DNA of 6,724 nucleotides from Candidatus Mcinerneyibacteriota bacterium (GCA_030630935.1 DAOVMD010000168.1:1-6724), one strand, 5' to 3'; counted from the first letter of the stretch, positions 1 through 6,312 are shown. Translations and numbers: made by a program. Notes: generated from the letters alone by a model not told the origin.

Positions 1-93
1 CTTTAAGGAAGGATCATCACGAATCTCAACCGCTGGAAAAAACATATCCATATCAACATGCATGATTATCTTGACTGAATTATTCATCGTCAT
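1..93 (-). CDS. dinB: DNA polymerase IV (Y-family), N-terminal 31 codons only
   Basis: Partial gene; the reading frame runs off the left edge after 31 codons. The visible protein contains IIMHVDMDMFFPAVEIRDDP, which matches the Y-family polymerase signature of E. coli DinB (IIHVDMDCFFAAVEMRDNP). D14 corresponds to the first catalytic metal-binding Asp (E. coli D8), and F19 to the steric-gate Phe (E. coli F13) that excludes ribonucleotides. The residue after the gate is Pro where E. coli has Ala. Family knowledge: Pol IV is an error-prone translesion polymerase acting at stalled forks in the cytoplasm, usually under SOS control. The start at 93 is chosen because AGGAGA (106-101, minus strand) lies 7 nt upstream; a second ATG at 87 is too far from it. 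The gene is divergent from the gene at 232. The palm motifs and little-finger domain lie outside the window and could not be checked. Confidence 0.9.
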   Translation of the reverse strand, partial: MTMNNSVKIIMHVDMDMFFPAVEIRDDPSLK

Positions 94-111
94 TTCGGTT
101 TCTCCTATTAT

Positions 112-141
112 ATTATACTATACATTAGTATAGTTTGTCAA
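112..141 (-). promoter_or_regulatory. Sigma-70 type promoter of dinB
   Basis: Read on the minus strand, a perfect -35 TTGACA (141-136) is followed by an 18-nt spacer and a perfect -10 TATAAT (117-112). The expected transcription start is near 104-106, which coincides with the ribosome binding site AGGAGA (106-101). The predicted leader is therefore only about 12 nt. A promoter this strong in front of a mutagenic polymerase would need repression, which fits the palindrome in its spacer. Confidence 0.8.
117..134. promoter_or_regulatory. Palindromic operator candidate inside the dinB promoter spacer
   Basis: ACTATAC-ATTA-GTATAGT is a perfect 7-bp inverted repeat with a 4-nt centre. It fills nearly the whole spacer between the -35 and -10 boxes of dinB, so a bound protein would block RNA polymerase. 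The AC-N4-GT core has the same spacing as the B. subtilis (GAAC-N4-GTTC) and cyanobacterial (AGTAC-N4-GTACT) LexA boxes, although the outer bases differ. dinB is a classical LexA target, so a lineage-specific SOS box is the leading guess. Another repressor is possible. Confidence 0.55.
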
Positions 142-161
142 GTTTTTTTTGAGGATAATTA

Positions 162-180
162 TTCTAATGCGCAATTAGAA
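162..180. promoter_or_regulatory. Second palindrome between the divergent promoters
   Basis: TTCTAAT-GCGCA-ATTAGAA is a perfect 7-bp inverted repeat with a 5-nt centre. It ends 5 nt before the -35 box of the rightward promoter and lies upstream of the dinB -35. This placement suits an activator, or a repressor acting on the rightward operon. Its sequence differs from the 117-134 palindrome, so if both are real they probably bind different proteins. It could be chance in such AT-rich DNA, but the GC-containing centre and exact arms make it worth recording. Confidence 0.35.
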
Positions 181-185
181 ATAGT

Positions 186-214
186 TTGATTTATTGTTAT
201 ATTTATGATATAAT
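186..214 (+). promoter_or_regulatory. Extended -10 sigma-70 promoter of the rightward operon
   Basis: A -35 box TTGATT (186-191), a 17-nt spacer and a perfect -10 TATAAT (209-214) preceded by TGA form an extended -10 element. Transcription should start near 220-222, at the SD sequence AGGA (221-224) of the gene beginning at 232. The leader is thus very short (about 11 nt). No other promoter is evident before the kinase gene at 1208, so this one probably serves both genes. Confidence 0.7.
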
Positions 215-231
215 TGTTCTAGGAATAAATT

Positions 232-1215
232 ATGGCAAAAAAACTTATAACAGATACCAAAAGAGGGATATTAACTTTAAAGCGATTAATCAAAGCTTAT
301 AATGATAAGAAATTTTTCAACTTGGTAAAATTACCTGAAGAAATTCTTCCTGAAAATCTTGAGAAGGGAACTAATGCACATCTTCTTTTTTTAACATTAG
401 TATCTTCAATTGGTTATTTACGAAAAGAGGAGTTGCTCTGGAATGCAGCAAGGGAGACTTATGAAGATGATGATCTGCGATATTTATTCTTCCCTGATCA
501 GATATTGAATCATCCTTTGGAAAAGATAGAACATGATTTGAAAGAATGGAGTCTTTTATTAAGTTTAAAGTCTATTAAGAACGATAAGATAAAGTTCAAA
601 TCAGTTGACCGGAGAACGATTAAGGAGAATGATCTTGCAATCTGGATTAATATGTCCAACTTACTCAAGACTTATGATTCCAGTGTGGTAAAGTTATTAG
701 AAGCTTATGATATGGATGCTCTTAAAATAATTGATGTGTTTACACAAGTACCTTTAGAAAATTGTTTTCCTAATTATCAGAAGAAGGAAAAAATCATAAT
801 CTGGTTATTACGTCTTAAGGAAGATGAAAGTTTGCCAATTATAAATTTTGACAAGATTCCAATGCCTGTAAATTATCATGTAATTCGAGCAACTTGTTTT
901 TCCGGTTCAGTAACTGGGATTGCCAATTCAATCGAAAGTGATATACCAAAGTTAATTGCAGAATATTGGTTTGAAATGGTAGAAGATAAAGATTATGATC
1001 TTAATTTGAATCCTATTGAATTTGAGAGGTATCTCTGGTTGCTTTCCAAATACGGATGCTCCAAAGGAAGACAGGGTTACAATTGCAGCTTTACAAAAGA
1101 CTGCCCTGTTGGAGATTTTTGTTCAAGAGGTGAGATAAAAATTCTCAATACATATATGACAATTGATATAGTTCAAAGCAAAATTAAAGAAAACTCTTTA
1201 GAAGAAGATGAATAA
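232..1215 (+). CDS. Diverged HhH-GPD (endonuclease III-like) protein with a four-Cys probable Fe-S motif
   Basis: 327 aa, soluble, with no signal peptide or membrane segment. I cannot name the family with certainty. Seen: residues 212-219 read PVNYHVIR, aligning with AVDTHIFR of endonuclease III, where the Asp is catalytic; here it is Asn214. About 50 residues later comes LWLLSKYG-C276-x8-C285-x5-C291-x5-C297. This matches in position and flanking residues the endonuclease III [4Fe-4S] loop (C-x6-C-x2-C-x5-C), but with different spacing. No LPGVGxKTA-type helix-hairpin-helix or catalytic Lys is recognisable; the corresponding stretch is PNYQKKEKIII (180-190) and on to 210. The N-terminal 130 residues match nothing I know. 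Inference: a DNA-binding or damage-recognising relative of HhH-GPD glycosylases, probably without classical lyase activity. The start is fixed by AGGA at 221-224, 7 nt upstream. It is divergent from dinB and its last 8 nt overlap the kinase gene, implying co-expression. Confidence 0.5.
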   Translation: MAKKLITDTKRGILTLKRLIKAYNDKKFFNLVKLPEEILPENLEKGTNAHLLFLTLVSSIGYLRKEELLWNAARETYEDDDLRYLFFPDQILNHPLEKIEHDLKEWSLLLSLKSIKNDKIKFKSVDRRTIKENDLAIWINMSNLLKTYDSSVVKLLEAYDMDALKIIDVFTQVPLENCFPNYQKKEKIIIWLLRLKEDESLPIINFDKIPMPVNYHVIRATCFSGSVTGIANSIESDIPKLIAEYWFEMVEDKDYDLNLNPIEFERYLWLLSKYGCSKGRQGYNCSFTKDCPVGDFCSRGEIKILNTYMTIDIVQSKIKENSLEEDE

Positions 1216-4200
1216 AATGGGAAAAAGGGGAATACTTAACGCTAATTTTATAAAAGACTACAAAGCAATAGTTGACTGCTTAGAAGATAACATTGCAATC
1301 TTTAGTATCCCTGACGGAAAGCTGGTATATTATAACAAACCAGCAAGAAACTTTTTTGGATATTCCATTAAGGAAGCGCAGAAAAAATATTTCTATGACT
1401 TTGTACATAAGGATTATATCAAACTTGTTAAAAAACTTTTTAAGGAGAGGCTCAAGGGTAATAAATCAAGCATGCGTTATATGGTGAAGGTTTTAACAAA
1501 GAAACGCGGTTATGTATTTGCTGAAATATCTTCACACGCTTATCTTGTTAATAATAAAATAATGGGAGTAGAAATTGTATTTCGTGATATTTCAAAAAGG
1601 GTTTATCTCTCTGAACAATTAATTGAACAAAAAAACATTTATAAAATATTCTTTAATACAATTAATCTGCCATTCCTGGTTTTTAATAAAGATTTACTTC
1701 TTCTTAAATGTAATACTAAAGCATATAAGTTTTTCAATATTAACAAGGGTCTTATTCTTCCATCAAAATTAAAGATTAAGGAGCTGATCTCCAAGGGCAG
1801 CTTTAAAAACTTACAAAAACTTTTAAATAAAGCCAGAAGGAGAAAGAATTTTAATACCATATTAGAAATCACCCCATTTGCAAAACCTGTTGAAATTTGT
1901 GATGTAACAATCAACCTATTGCCGGGAACAGGTACTTACATTGCATCTTTTCATAAAATAACAGAAGAGGTACATCTTCAGAATTTATTAAAGCAATCAG
2001 AATTTAAGTATCAGTTTTTAACTGAAAATTCCAATGATATTATATTACTATTGAATGCAAAGAAAACTATTGTACATGTTAATAAGCAGATTAAGCGTTA
2101 TCTCGGAATATCTCCTAAAGAATTACTCGGCAAGAATTTTTTGCATTTAATAGAGAAACAATCCAAACGTAAAGTAAAGGCTCTCTTTGAAATCAAAGAT
2201 TTCAAGAAGAATAGAGAATTAACGATAAAACTAAGAACCCAAAGCGGGTTGATAAAATATTTTAATTTATTAATCAATCCGATAATTTCAAAAGAAGGAC
2301 CTATACAATTCCATATTACACTGAGAGATGTTACAGAGCATATAAGAGATGAGAAGGAGAAAAAATTAATTCATAAACTCTCACAAAAGATATTTCTTGC
2401 AGATGATTTTAATTCAATTTTAAAATTAATTTCATCGACTTTAATTGAATTAAATAATTCGATTGTCCTAATTGAAAAGATTGATTGTAAGAATTCAATA
2501 AATAAGTTCATTGAAATAAACTATGATAACCTGGATAATTTATATGATCTTCATAAAGGTTTTATTAATGAATCCACCTTTAATGAGTATCTAAAAAATT
2601 ATTTAAATGATTTAGTTTCAAAAGATCATAATAAATATTTCTTAAAGACAATGCTAAAGATATGTAAACAGAATAGAAATAAAAACAAAAAGAAATTTAA
2701 ACCACCAGAAGTTATATTCAATATTGATTCAAAAACCTTTCTTAAATTTGAGCCTAAACATCAAACTTTCTTCAAAATTGAAAATGTTCAGAATTTCTAT
2801 TCAATTCTGATAAGGAACAAGGATGATAAAGTAATTGCTCAGTTGTCTTTATTACGAAGAGGTGATAAACCTGATTTCAGCAGTAACGAAATACAAATGT
2901 TTAGAATAATCTGTGATACTATTGGAATTGCAATCGAAAGGGATGAAGTAATGAAGAAAATTTCTTTTTCGGAAAAGAAATTCCATTCAGTCTTCTCAAA
3001 AGCAAATAATATGATTTTAATCACAAAACCGAATGGCGAAATTATTAATATAAATAGGAAAGCAATTAATGAATTGGGTATGGGTAATGTAAATTTATGT
3101 GAAGCAAATTTCTTTACATTTTTCTCTAAGAAGCAGCTTATAGAAATTCGGGAGATTTCAAATGATTTTACAAAACCAATCAATAAACTTGAAATCACAT
3201 TAAAAACTTTGGGGAACAATGATATAATAACTTTATTTAATTCAGTACCCATAGATTTAGACGGCAGTAAAATCCTGATTTTTATCTTGCGAAATGTAAC
3301 AAAAGAACGGAAAAAGGATCAGGACATACTTAGTTATGCAATGGAACTCAGAAATAAAAATCTTGAATTAATTGCCCTTGATAAAGTGAAAGATGATTTC
3401 CTGGCAAACTTTTCTCATGAGTTTAGAACTCCGCTGTCATCTATACTTGGTTACATGACATTTATTTCTGACAAAAAACTCGGTGATATTAATGAAAATC
3501 AGAAAAAAGCTTTGGATGTATGTATTCGTAATCTTGTTCGTTTAAATAAAATGCTCGATAAATTATTGGATCTTTCCCGAATAAAAGGTGATTATTCATA
3601 TGCATTCGAGAAAATTGATCTTTTCCAAGTCTTAAAAGAGAACCTTGATTTCATTAGGCCTGAAGCAGAAAAAAATAAAGTAATACTTACGCACAAGATT
3701 CCAAAGGGACCTTTCTTCACTTTGGGAGATAAGAATTCATTGACACAAGTATTTATAAATCTTCTTTCAAACGCAATTAAATTCAGTCAAATAAAGGGAA
3801 AGGTTTCAATTAATGTTAAGAAATTAAAGGAAAAAGTTCATGTTAGTATAAAAGATAATGGGATTGGGATTCCTGCTGATATGTTAGATTTTATTTTCCA
3901 TAGATTCTTTCAGGTCAAGGGTTCTCACTCAAAAAAAACCGGGGGACTTGGAATTGGCCTTTCAATAGTAAAAGATATTTTATTGAAACATAATATTAAA
4001 ATTAAGGTAAAGAGTAAAGCAAAGGAAGGAACTGAATTCATCCTCACATTTCCACAATATGAAACCAGGGTTATTAAATCTAATGAAAAAGCTGCATTAA
4101 ACTTTTCTCCTCAACAAAAAAAGAAATTACACGGTAAATCAATATTAATTGTCGATATAAAAAAAGAAACTGAACTATTTTTGAAGAAATTATTTAAAGA

Positions 4201-4498
4201 TATCAAAATTAAATTGTATTTTTCAAAAAATGGTAAGGACACATTTGATCTATTAAAAAAAGAAAAAATCGACTTGATGTTTATTGATTTCATTCTTGAA
4301 GATTGCAATGCAATTGAATTACTTCAGGCGGTTAATAAAAATAAATCAATAAAAAATACTTCAATTTATGTTTTCTCACCAATAAATATTCCTAATATTC
4401 AGCAGGAAGCATTGAAGCTTGGAGCAAAGGCTGTTCTCCAGAAACCCGTATCAATGAAACATCTTATGGATATCTTAAAAACCAAATTTAATTTATAA
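1208..4498 (+). CDS. Soluble multi-sensor hybrid histidine kinase (PAS x4, GAF, HisKA, HATPase_c, receiver)
   Basis: 1096 aa, with no transmembrane segment, so a cytoplasmic sensor. Domains in order: PAS 18-131 (ends VFRDISKR), a more diverged PAS 143-258, PAS 266-380 (ends LRDVTEHIR), a GAF-like domain about 385-582, PAS 588-702 (ends LRNVTKER), then a helical linker. HisKA carries the H-box FSHEFRTPL with phospho-accepting His737. HATPase_c has an N box around N851/N855, G1 DNGIGI (883-888), an F box near 896-901 and G2 GGLGIGL (912-918). All look catalytically intact. The C-terminal receiver (about 976-1093) keeps phospho-acceptor Asp1027, Ser1057 and Lys1079. The usual acidic pair is D983-I984, so one metal-binding acid is missing. 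Ligands of the sensor domains cannot be read from sequence. The ATG at 1208 overlaps the preceding stop (ATGAATAA), suggesting translational coupling; ATG 1217 is an alternative and neither has a strong SD. No separate output regulator follows, so the downstream partner is unknown. Confidence 0.93.
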   Translation: MNKMGKRGILNANFIKDYKAIVDCLEDNIAIFSIPDGKLVYYNKPARNFFGYSIKEAQKKYFYDFVHKDYIKLVKKLFKERLKGNKSSMRYMVKVLTKKRGYVFAEISSHAYLVNNKIMGVEIVFRDISKRVYLSEQLIEQKNIYKIFFNTINLPFLVFNKDLLLLKCNTKAYKFFNINKGLILPSKLKIKELISKGSFKNLQKLLNKARRRKNFNTILEITPFAKPVEICDVTINLLPGTGTYIASFHKITEEVHLQNLLKQSEFKYQFLTENSNDIILLLNAKKTIVHVNKQIKRYLGISPKELLGKNFLHLIEKQSKRKVKALFEIKDFKKNRELTIKLRTQSGLIKYFNLLINPIISKEGPIQFHITLRDVTEHIRDEKEKKLIHKLSQKIFLADDFNSILKLISSTLIELNNSIVLIEKIDCKNSINKFIEINYDNLDNLYDLHKGFINESTFNEYLKNYLNDLVSKDHNKYFLKTMLKICKQNRNKNKKKFKPPEVIFNIDSKTFLKFEPKHQTFFKIENVQNFYSILIRNKDDKVIAQLSLLRRGDKPDFSSNEIQMFRIICDTIGIAIERDEVMKKISFSEKKFHSVFSKANNMILITKPNGEIININRKAINELGMGNVNLCEANFFTFFSKKQLIEIREISNDFTKPINKLEITLKTLGNNDIITLFNSVPIDLDGSKILIFILRNVTKERKKDQDILSYAMELRNKNLELIALDKVKDDFLANFSHEFRTPLSSILGYMTFISDKKLGDINENQKKALDVCIRNLVRLNKMLDKLLDLSRIKGDYSYAFEKIDLFQVLKENLDFIRPEAEKNKVILTHKIPKGPFFTLGDKNSLTQVFINLLSNAIKFSQIKGKVSINVKKLKEKVHVSIKDNGIGIPADMLDFIFHRFFQVKGSHSKKTGGLGIGLSIVKDILLKHNIKIKVKSKAKEGTEFILTFPQYETRVIKSNEKAALNFSPQQKKKLHGKSILIVDIKKETELFLKKLFKDIKIKLYFSKNGKDTFDLLKKEKIDLMFIDFILEDCNAIELLQAVNKNKSIKNTSIYVFSPINIPNIQQEALKLGAKAVLQKPVSMKHLMDILKTKFNL

Positions 4499-4552
4499 TT
4501 TCAAGGGATAAAAGAAAAACAAAAATAAAAAACAAAAAAATATGTTTCTTCT

Positions 4553-4565
4553 CCAACAAAGTTGG
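4553..4565. repeat. Small hairpin downstream of the kinase gene
   Basis: CCAAC-AAA-GTTGG is a 5-bp perfect stem with a 3-nt loop, 55 nt after the kinase stop. On the plus strand it is followed by an A-run, not a T-run, so it is not a standard intrinsic terminator for the kinase. On the minus strand no T-run follows the stem either. It may only mark the 3' end of the operon transcript. Confidence 0.35.
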
Positions 4566-4679
4566 TAAAAAACAAAAGAAAACAAAAAAAAACTCCAAAA
4601 AATAGACAGGGACTTTTACGAGATTTGTAAGAGATTATATATAAAAAAGAATTTATTGTTTAAATCAAATGTTTTTGAA

Positions 4680-4778
4680 AGCCATTTATGGCTATTATGA
4701 AAATGATGCGTAGCCTGGGGTTTTAACCCTAGGAAAACGATTGAAGAACCATCAGCCATTTATGGCTAATTATGAAAA
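4680..4778. repeat. Composite repeat: two copies of an AGCCA-TTTA-TGGCT hairpin flanking a third palindrome
   Basis: The first copy (4680-4703) and second copy (4754-4778) both read AGCCATTTATGGCT followed by ATTATGAAAA, with one extra A in the second. Each contains a 5-bp stem around TTTA. Between them, 4714-4733 is an imperfect palindrome (CCT GGGG TTTTAA CCC T AGG; 8 or 9 pairs, one of them G-T). The order hairpin A, hairpin B, hairpin A suggests a structured repeat unit or two neighbouring insertions of a small non-autonomous element. No reading frame explains it. Confidence 0.55.
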
Positions 4779-4843
4779 CAATAAAATATTAATAATTCTT
4801 TATATAAAAATATATAACATTTCATTCGAAGATAAAAAAAAAT

Positions 4844-4908
4844 AGATTGCCGCGGTCGCTATGCTAGTTCCTTCGCTTCGCTCTGGATAAACTCCATGAC
4901 AAATAACG
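4844..4908. repeat. Composite dispersed repeat, apparently one repeat inside another
   Basis: The left flank (4844-4865, AGATTGCCGCGG then TCGCTATGCT) and right flank (ATGACAAATAACG, 4896-4908) look like the two ends of a repeat type I remember as ending in GCAATGAC-like sequence in many bacterial genomes. Between them sits 4866-4895, an imperfect hairpin: AGTTCC (4866-4871) and GGATAAACT (4885-4893) enclose TTCGCTTCGCTCT. The GGATAAACTCC end recurs at 6445-6455, and TCGCTTCGCTCT recurs at 6190-6201. Identification of the outer repeat rests on memory; the recurrences within the window are seen directly. Confidence 0.45.
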
Positions 4909-4999
4909 TTTGCAGGTTTAAAAACGGTAGAGAATTCGGTTTATCAATTAATAATTATCAATCATAAATCATAAATGTAGAACGAAGCAAAACTAAGGT

Positions 5000-5965
5000 T
5001 TATAGAGCTAACACTCTAATGATTTCCAAGATTTCCAGATCAATTTTTTTTGGTCTTTTTAAAACTTTCTCAAGTGGTGTGGTAATATAATTATTCCCTT
5101 TGATTCCTGTCATAACTCCGGTCTTACCTTCGAGTAAACTCTCAACTGCAATACAGCCAAAACAAGTTGAAAGAATCCTATCAAATGCACTTGGTGACCC
5201 GCCTCTCTGCACATGACCAAGAACCGTTTCTCTGATTTCCCAACTAATCTTCTGTTCAAGATATCTCTTTACTTCATGAGCTTTTGCCGCACCTTCTGCA
5301 ACTACGATAATTGTATTAGTCTTTCCCATTCGCTTTCGTTTTTTAATAAGATTCAAGGTCTCTTTATAATCAAGTTTAATCTCAGGAATTAAAACAATAT
5401 CTGCACCTGCAGCTAACCCTGTCATTAATGCAATATACCCCGAATTGCGGCCCATCACCTCAATAATGAATAGTCTGTCATGTGATGAAGCGGTATCTTT
5501 AATCTTATCAATTGACTCCATAACGGTATTTAAACACGTATCTACTCCGATTGACATGTGTGTGTATGCAATATCATTATCAATTGTACTTGGAATACCA
5601 ATTACCCTTATCCCCATTGATGAGAGCTCTTTTGCACCACGTAATGAACCATCCCCTCCAATTATTACCAGGGCTTCAATCTTATGCTTTTTTAAATTTG
5701 ATACTGCCTTCTTCATGCCGTGTTTGGTTTTAAATTCCAAAGAACGTGCAGTCTGCAAAACCGTCCCGCCGATATGTAATATCCCCCCAACATGCTTCGT
5801 GGTCATTTTAAATATCTCATTATCAATCATCCCTTGATATCCGCTCTGAATCCCAAATACCTCAATACCATTTGAGATACCCTCTCTAACAACTGCTCTA
5901 ACCGCAGCATTCATCCCCGGGGAATCTCCTCCACTCGTTAATACACCAATTCTCTTGATTTTCAT
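5000..5965 (-). CDS. pfkA: 6-phosphofructokinase, ATP-dependent type
   Basis: Phosphorylates fructose 6-phosphate to fructose 1,6-bisphosphate, the committed step of glycolysis, in the cytoplasm as a tetramer (family knowledge). With the start at 5965 the protein is 321 aa, against 320 in E. coli PfkA, and aligns throughout. Motifs: SGGDSPGMNA (11-20), GGDGS (103-107), PSTIDND (125-131) with catalytic Asp129, MGR (171-173) for substrate binding, and QRGGSP (253-258). Gly106 is the residue typical of ATP enzymes; pyrophosphate-dependent enzymes have Asp. Ser126 replaces the Gly usual in ATP enzymes (Lys in PPi enzymes), a mild oddity. R23 and R27, equivalents of effector-site/interface arginines R21 and R25, are present. 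Start choice: AGGAG (5977-5973) is 7 nt from this ATG and 4 nt from the adjacent ATG at 5968. An upstream in-frame ATG at 6019 lies within the -35 box and cannot be transcribed from this promoter. Monocistronic and convergent with the kinase operon. Confidence 0.97.
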   Translation of the reverse strand: MKIKRIGVLTSGGDSPGMNAAVRAVVREGISNGIEVFGIQSGYQGMIDNEIFKMTTKHVGGILHIGGTVLQTARSLEFKTKHGMKKAVSNLKKHKIEALVIIGGDGSLRGAKELSSMGIRVIGIPSTIDNDIAYTHMSIGVDTCLNTVMESIDKIKDTASSHDRLFIIEVMGRNSGYIALMTGLAAGADIVLIPEIKLDYKETLNLIKKRKRMGKTNTIIVVAEGAAKAHEVKRYLEQKISWEIRETVLGHVQRGGSPSAFDRILSTCFGCIAVESLLEGKTGVMTGIKGNNYITTPLEKVLKRPKKIDLEILEIIRVLAL

Positions 5966-5990
5966 CATTGTTCTCCTAAGTTTGACTTTG

Positions 5991-6019
5991 ATTATACAAT
6001 ATTTTCCTTTTCTTTTCAA
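5991..6019 (-). promoter_or_regulatory. Sigma-70 type promoter of pfkA
   Basis: On the minus strand, -35 TTGAAA (6019-6014), a 17-nt spacer and -10 TATAAT (5996-5991) predict a start near 5983-5985. That leaves a leader of about 18-20 nt that includes the SD AGGAG at 5977-5973. The promoter supports the 5965 start codon over longer versions of the gene. Confidence 0.78.
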
Positions 6020-6074
6020 GTTTTTTATTGGGGACGTATATTACCTTTTTATCACAATGTACATTTATGTGCAT

Positions 6075-6090
6075 TTAACATGCGTGTTAA
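6075..6090. promoter_or_regulatory. Palindrome upstream of the pfkA promoter
   Basis: TTAACA-TGCG-TGTTAA is a perfect 6-bp inverted repeat with a 4-nt centre, 56 bp upstream of the pfkA -35 box. The distance would allow an activator or distant repressor site. The half-site is short and AT-rich, so chance is a real alternative. Confidence 0.3.
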
Positions 6091-6189
6091 TCACTCATTC
6101 CGAAAGAAAACAAAAACAACAAAACAAAAATATTAACAGGTAACTGAAGAGAACTAACGAGAACTAAAATAAAAAGAGAAAAAATAGCA

Positions 6190-6201
6190 TCGCTTCGCTC
6201 T
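6190..6201. repeat. Fragment of the TTCGCTTCGCTCT-type repeat
   Basis: TCGCTTCGCTCT is identical to 4873-4884 within the composite repeat on the other side of pfkA. The GGATAAACTCC end is absent here, so this is a truncated copy or a shared core. Confidence 0.35.
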
Positions 6202-6312
6202 GCAAGTAAGAATAAAGAATGAACAATGAATAATGTCTTGCACTATAAATTGCAATGCTTTGATTTAGATCATCTGTTGCTTAAAGATTCGATTGAATGC
6301 AAAAAATATTTA

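Larger units (their letters stand above)
4499..4999. other. Convergent non-coding region with A-rich tracts and small repeats
   Basis: This 501-bp stretch lies between the 3' ends of the kinase and pfkA genes. No credible gene was found. 4500-4610 is an A-rich, T-poor tract full of AAAACAAAA-type strings. 4680-4778 is a two-copy hairpin repeat, and 4844-4908 a composite dispersed repeat. No classical GC stem followed by a U-run was found for either converging gene, so termination here may be Rho-dependent or use the weak hairpins. Confidence 0.7.

Noticed and set aside
2839-3252. Minus-strand open frame of 137 codons within the kinase gene
   Set aside because: Hydrophobic-looking shadow of lysine-rich, AT-rich coding DNA; the plus-strand frame there encodes the GAF end and a PAS domain.
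1208-4498. Membrane-bound sensor kinase
   Set aside because: No hydrophobic segment long enough to span a membrane is present anywhere in the 1096 residues.
4553-4565. Intrinsic terminator for the kinase operon
   Set aside because: The stem is only 5 bp and is followed by A residues, not T, on the operon strand.
5445-5837. Plus-strand open frame of 130 codons inside pfkA
   Set aside because: Antisense shadow of a highly conserved gene; no ribosome binding site and no recognisable domain.
5966-6019. 18-residue N-terminal extension of phosphofructokinase from an upstream ATG at 6019
   Set aside because: It has no SD, starts within the -35 box of the promoter and does not align with the family; AGGAG points to the ATG at 5965.
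5955-6143. Plus-strand open frame of 62 codons over the pfkA promoter
   Set aside because: It starts inside the pfkA 5' end, covers its promoter in antisense, and has no ribosome binding site.
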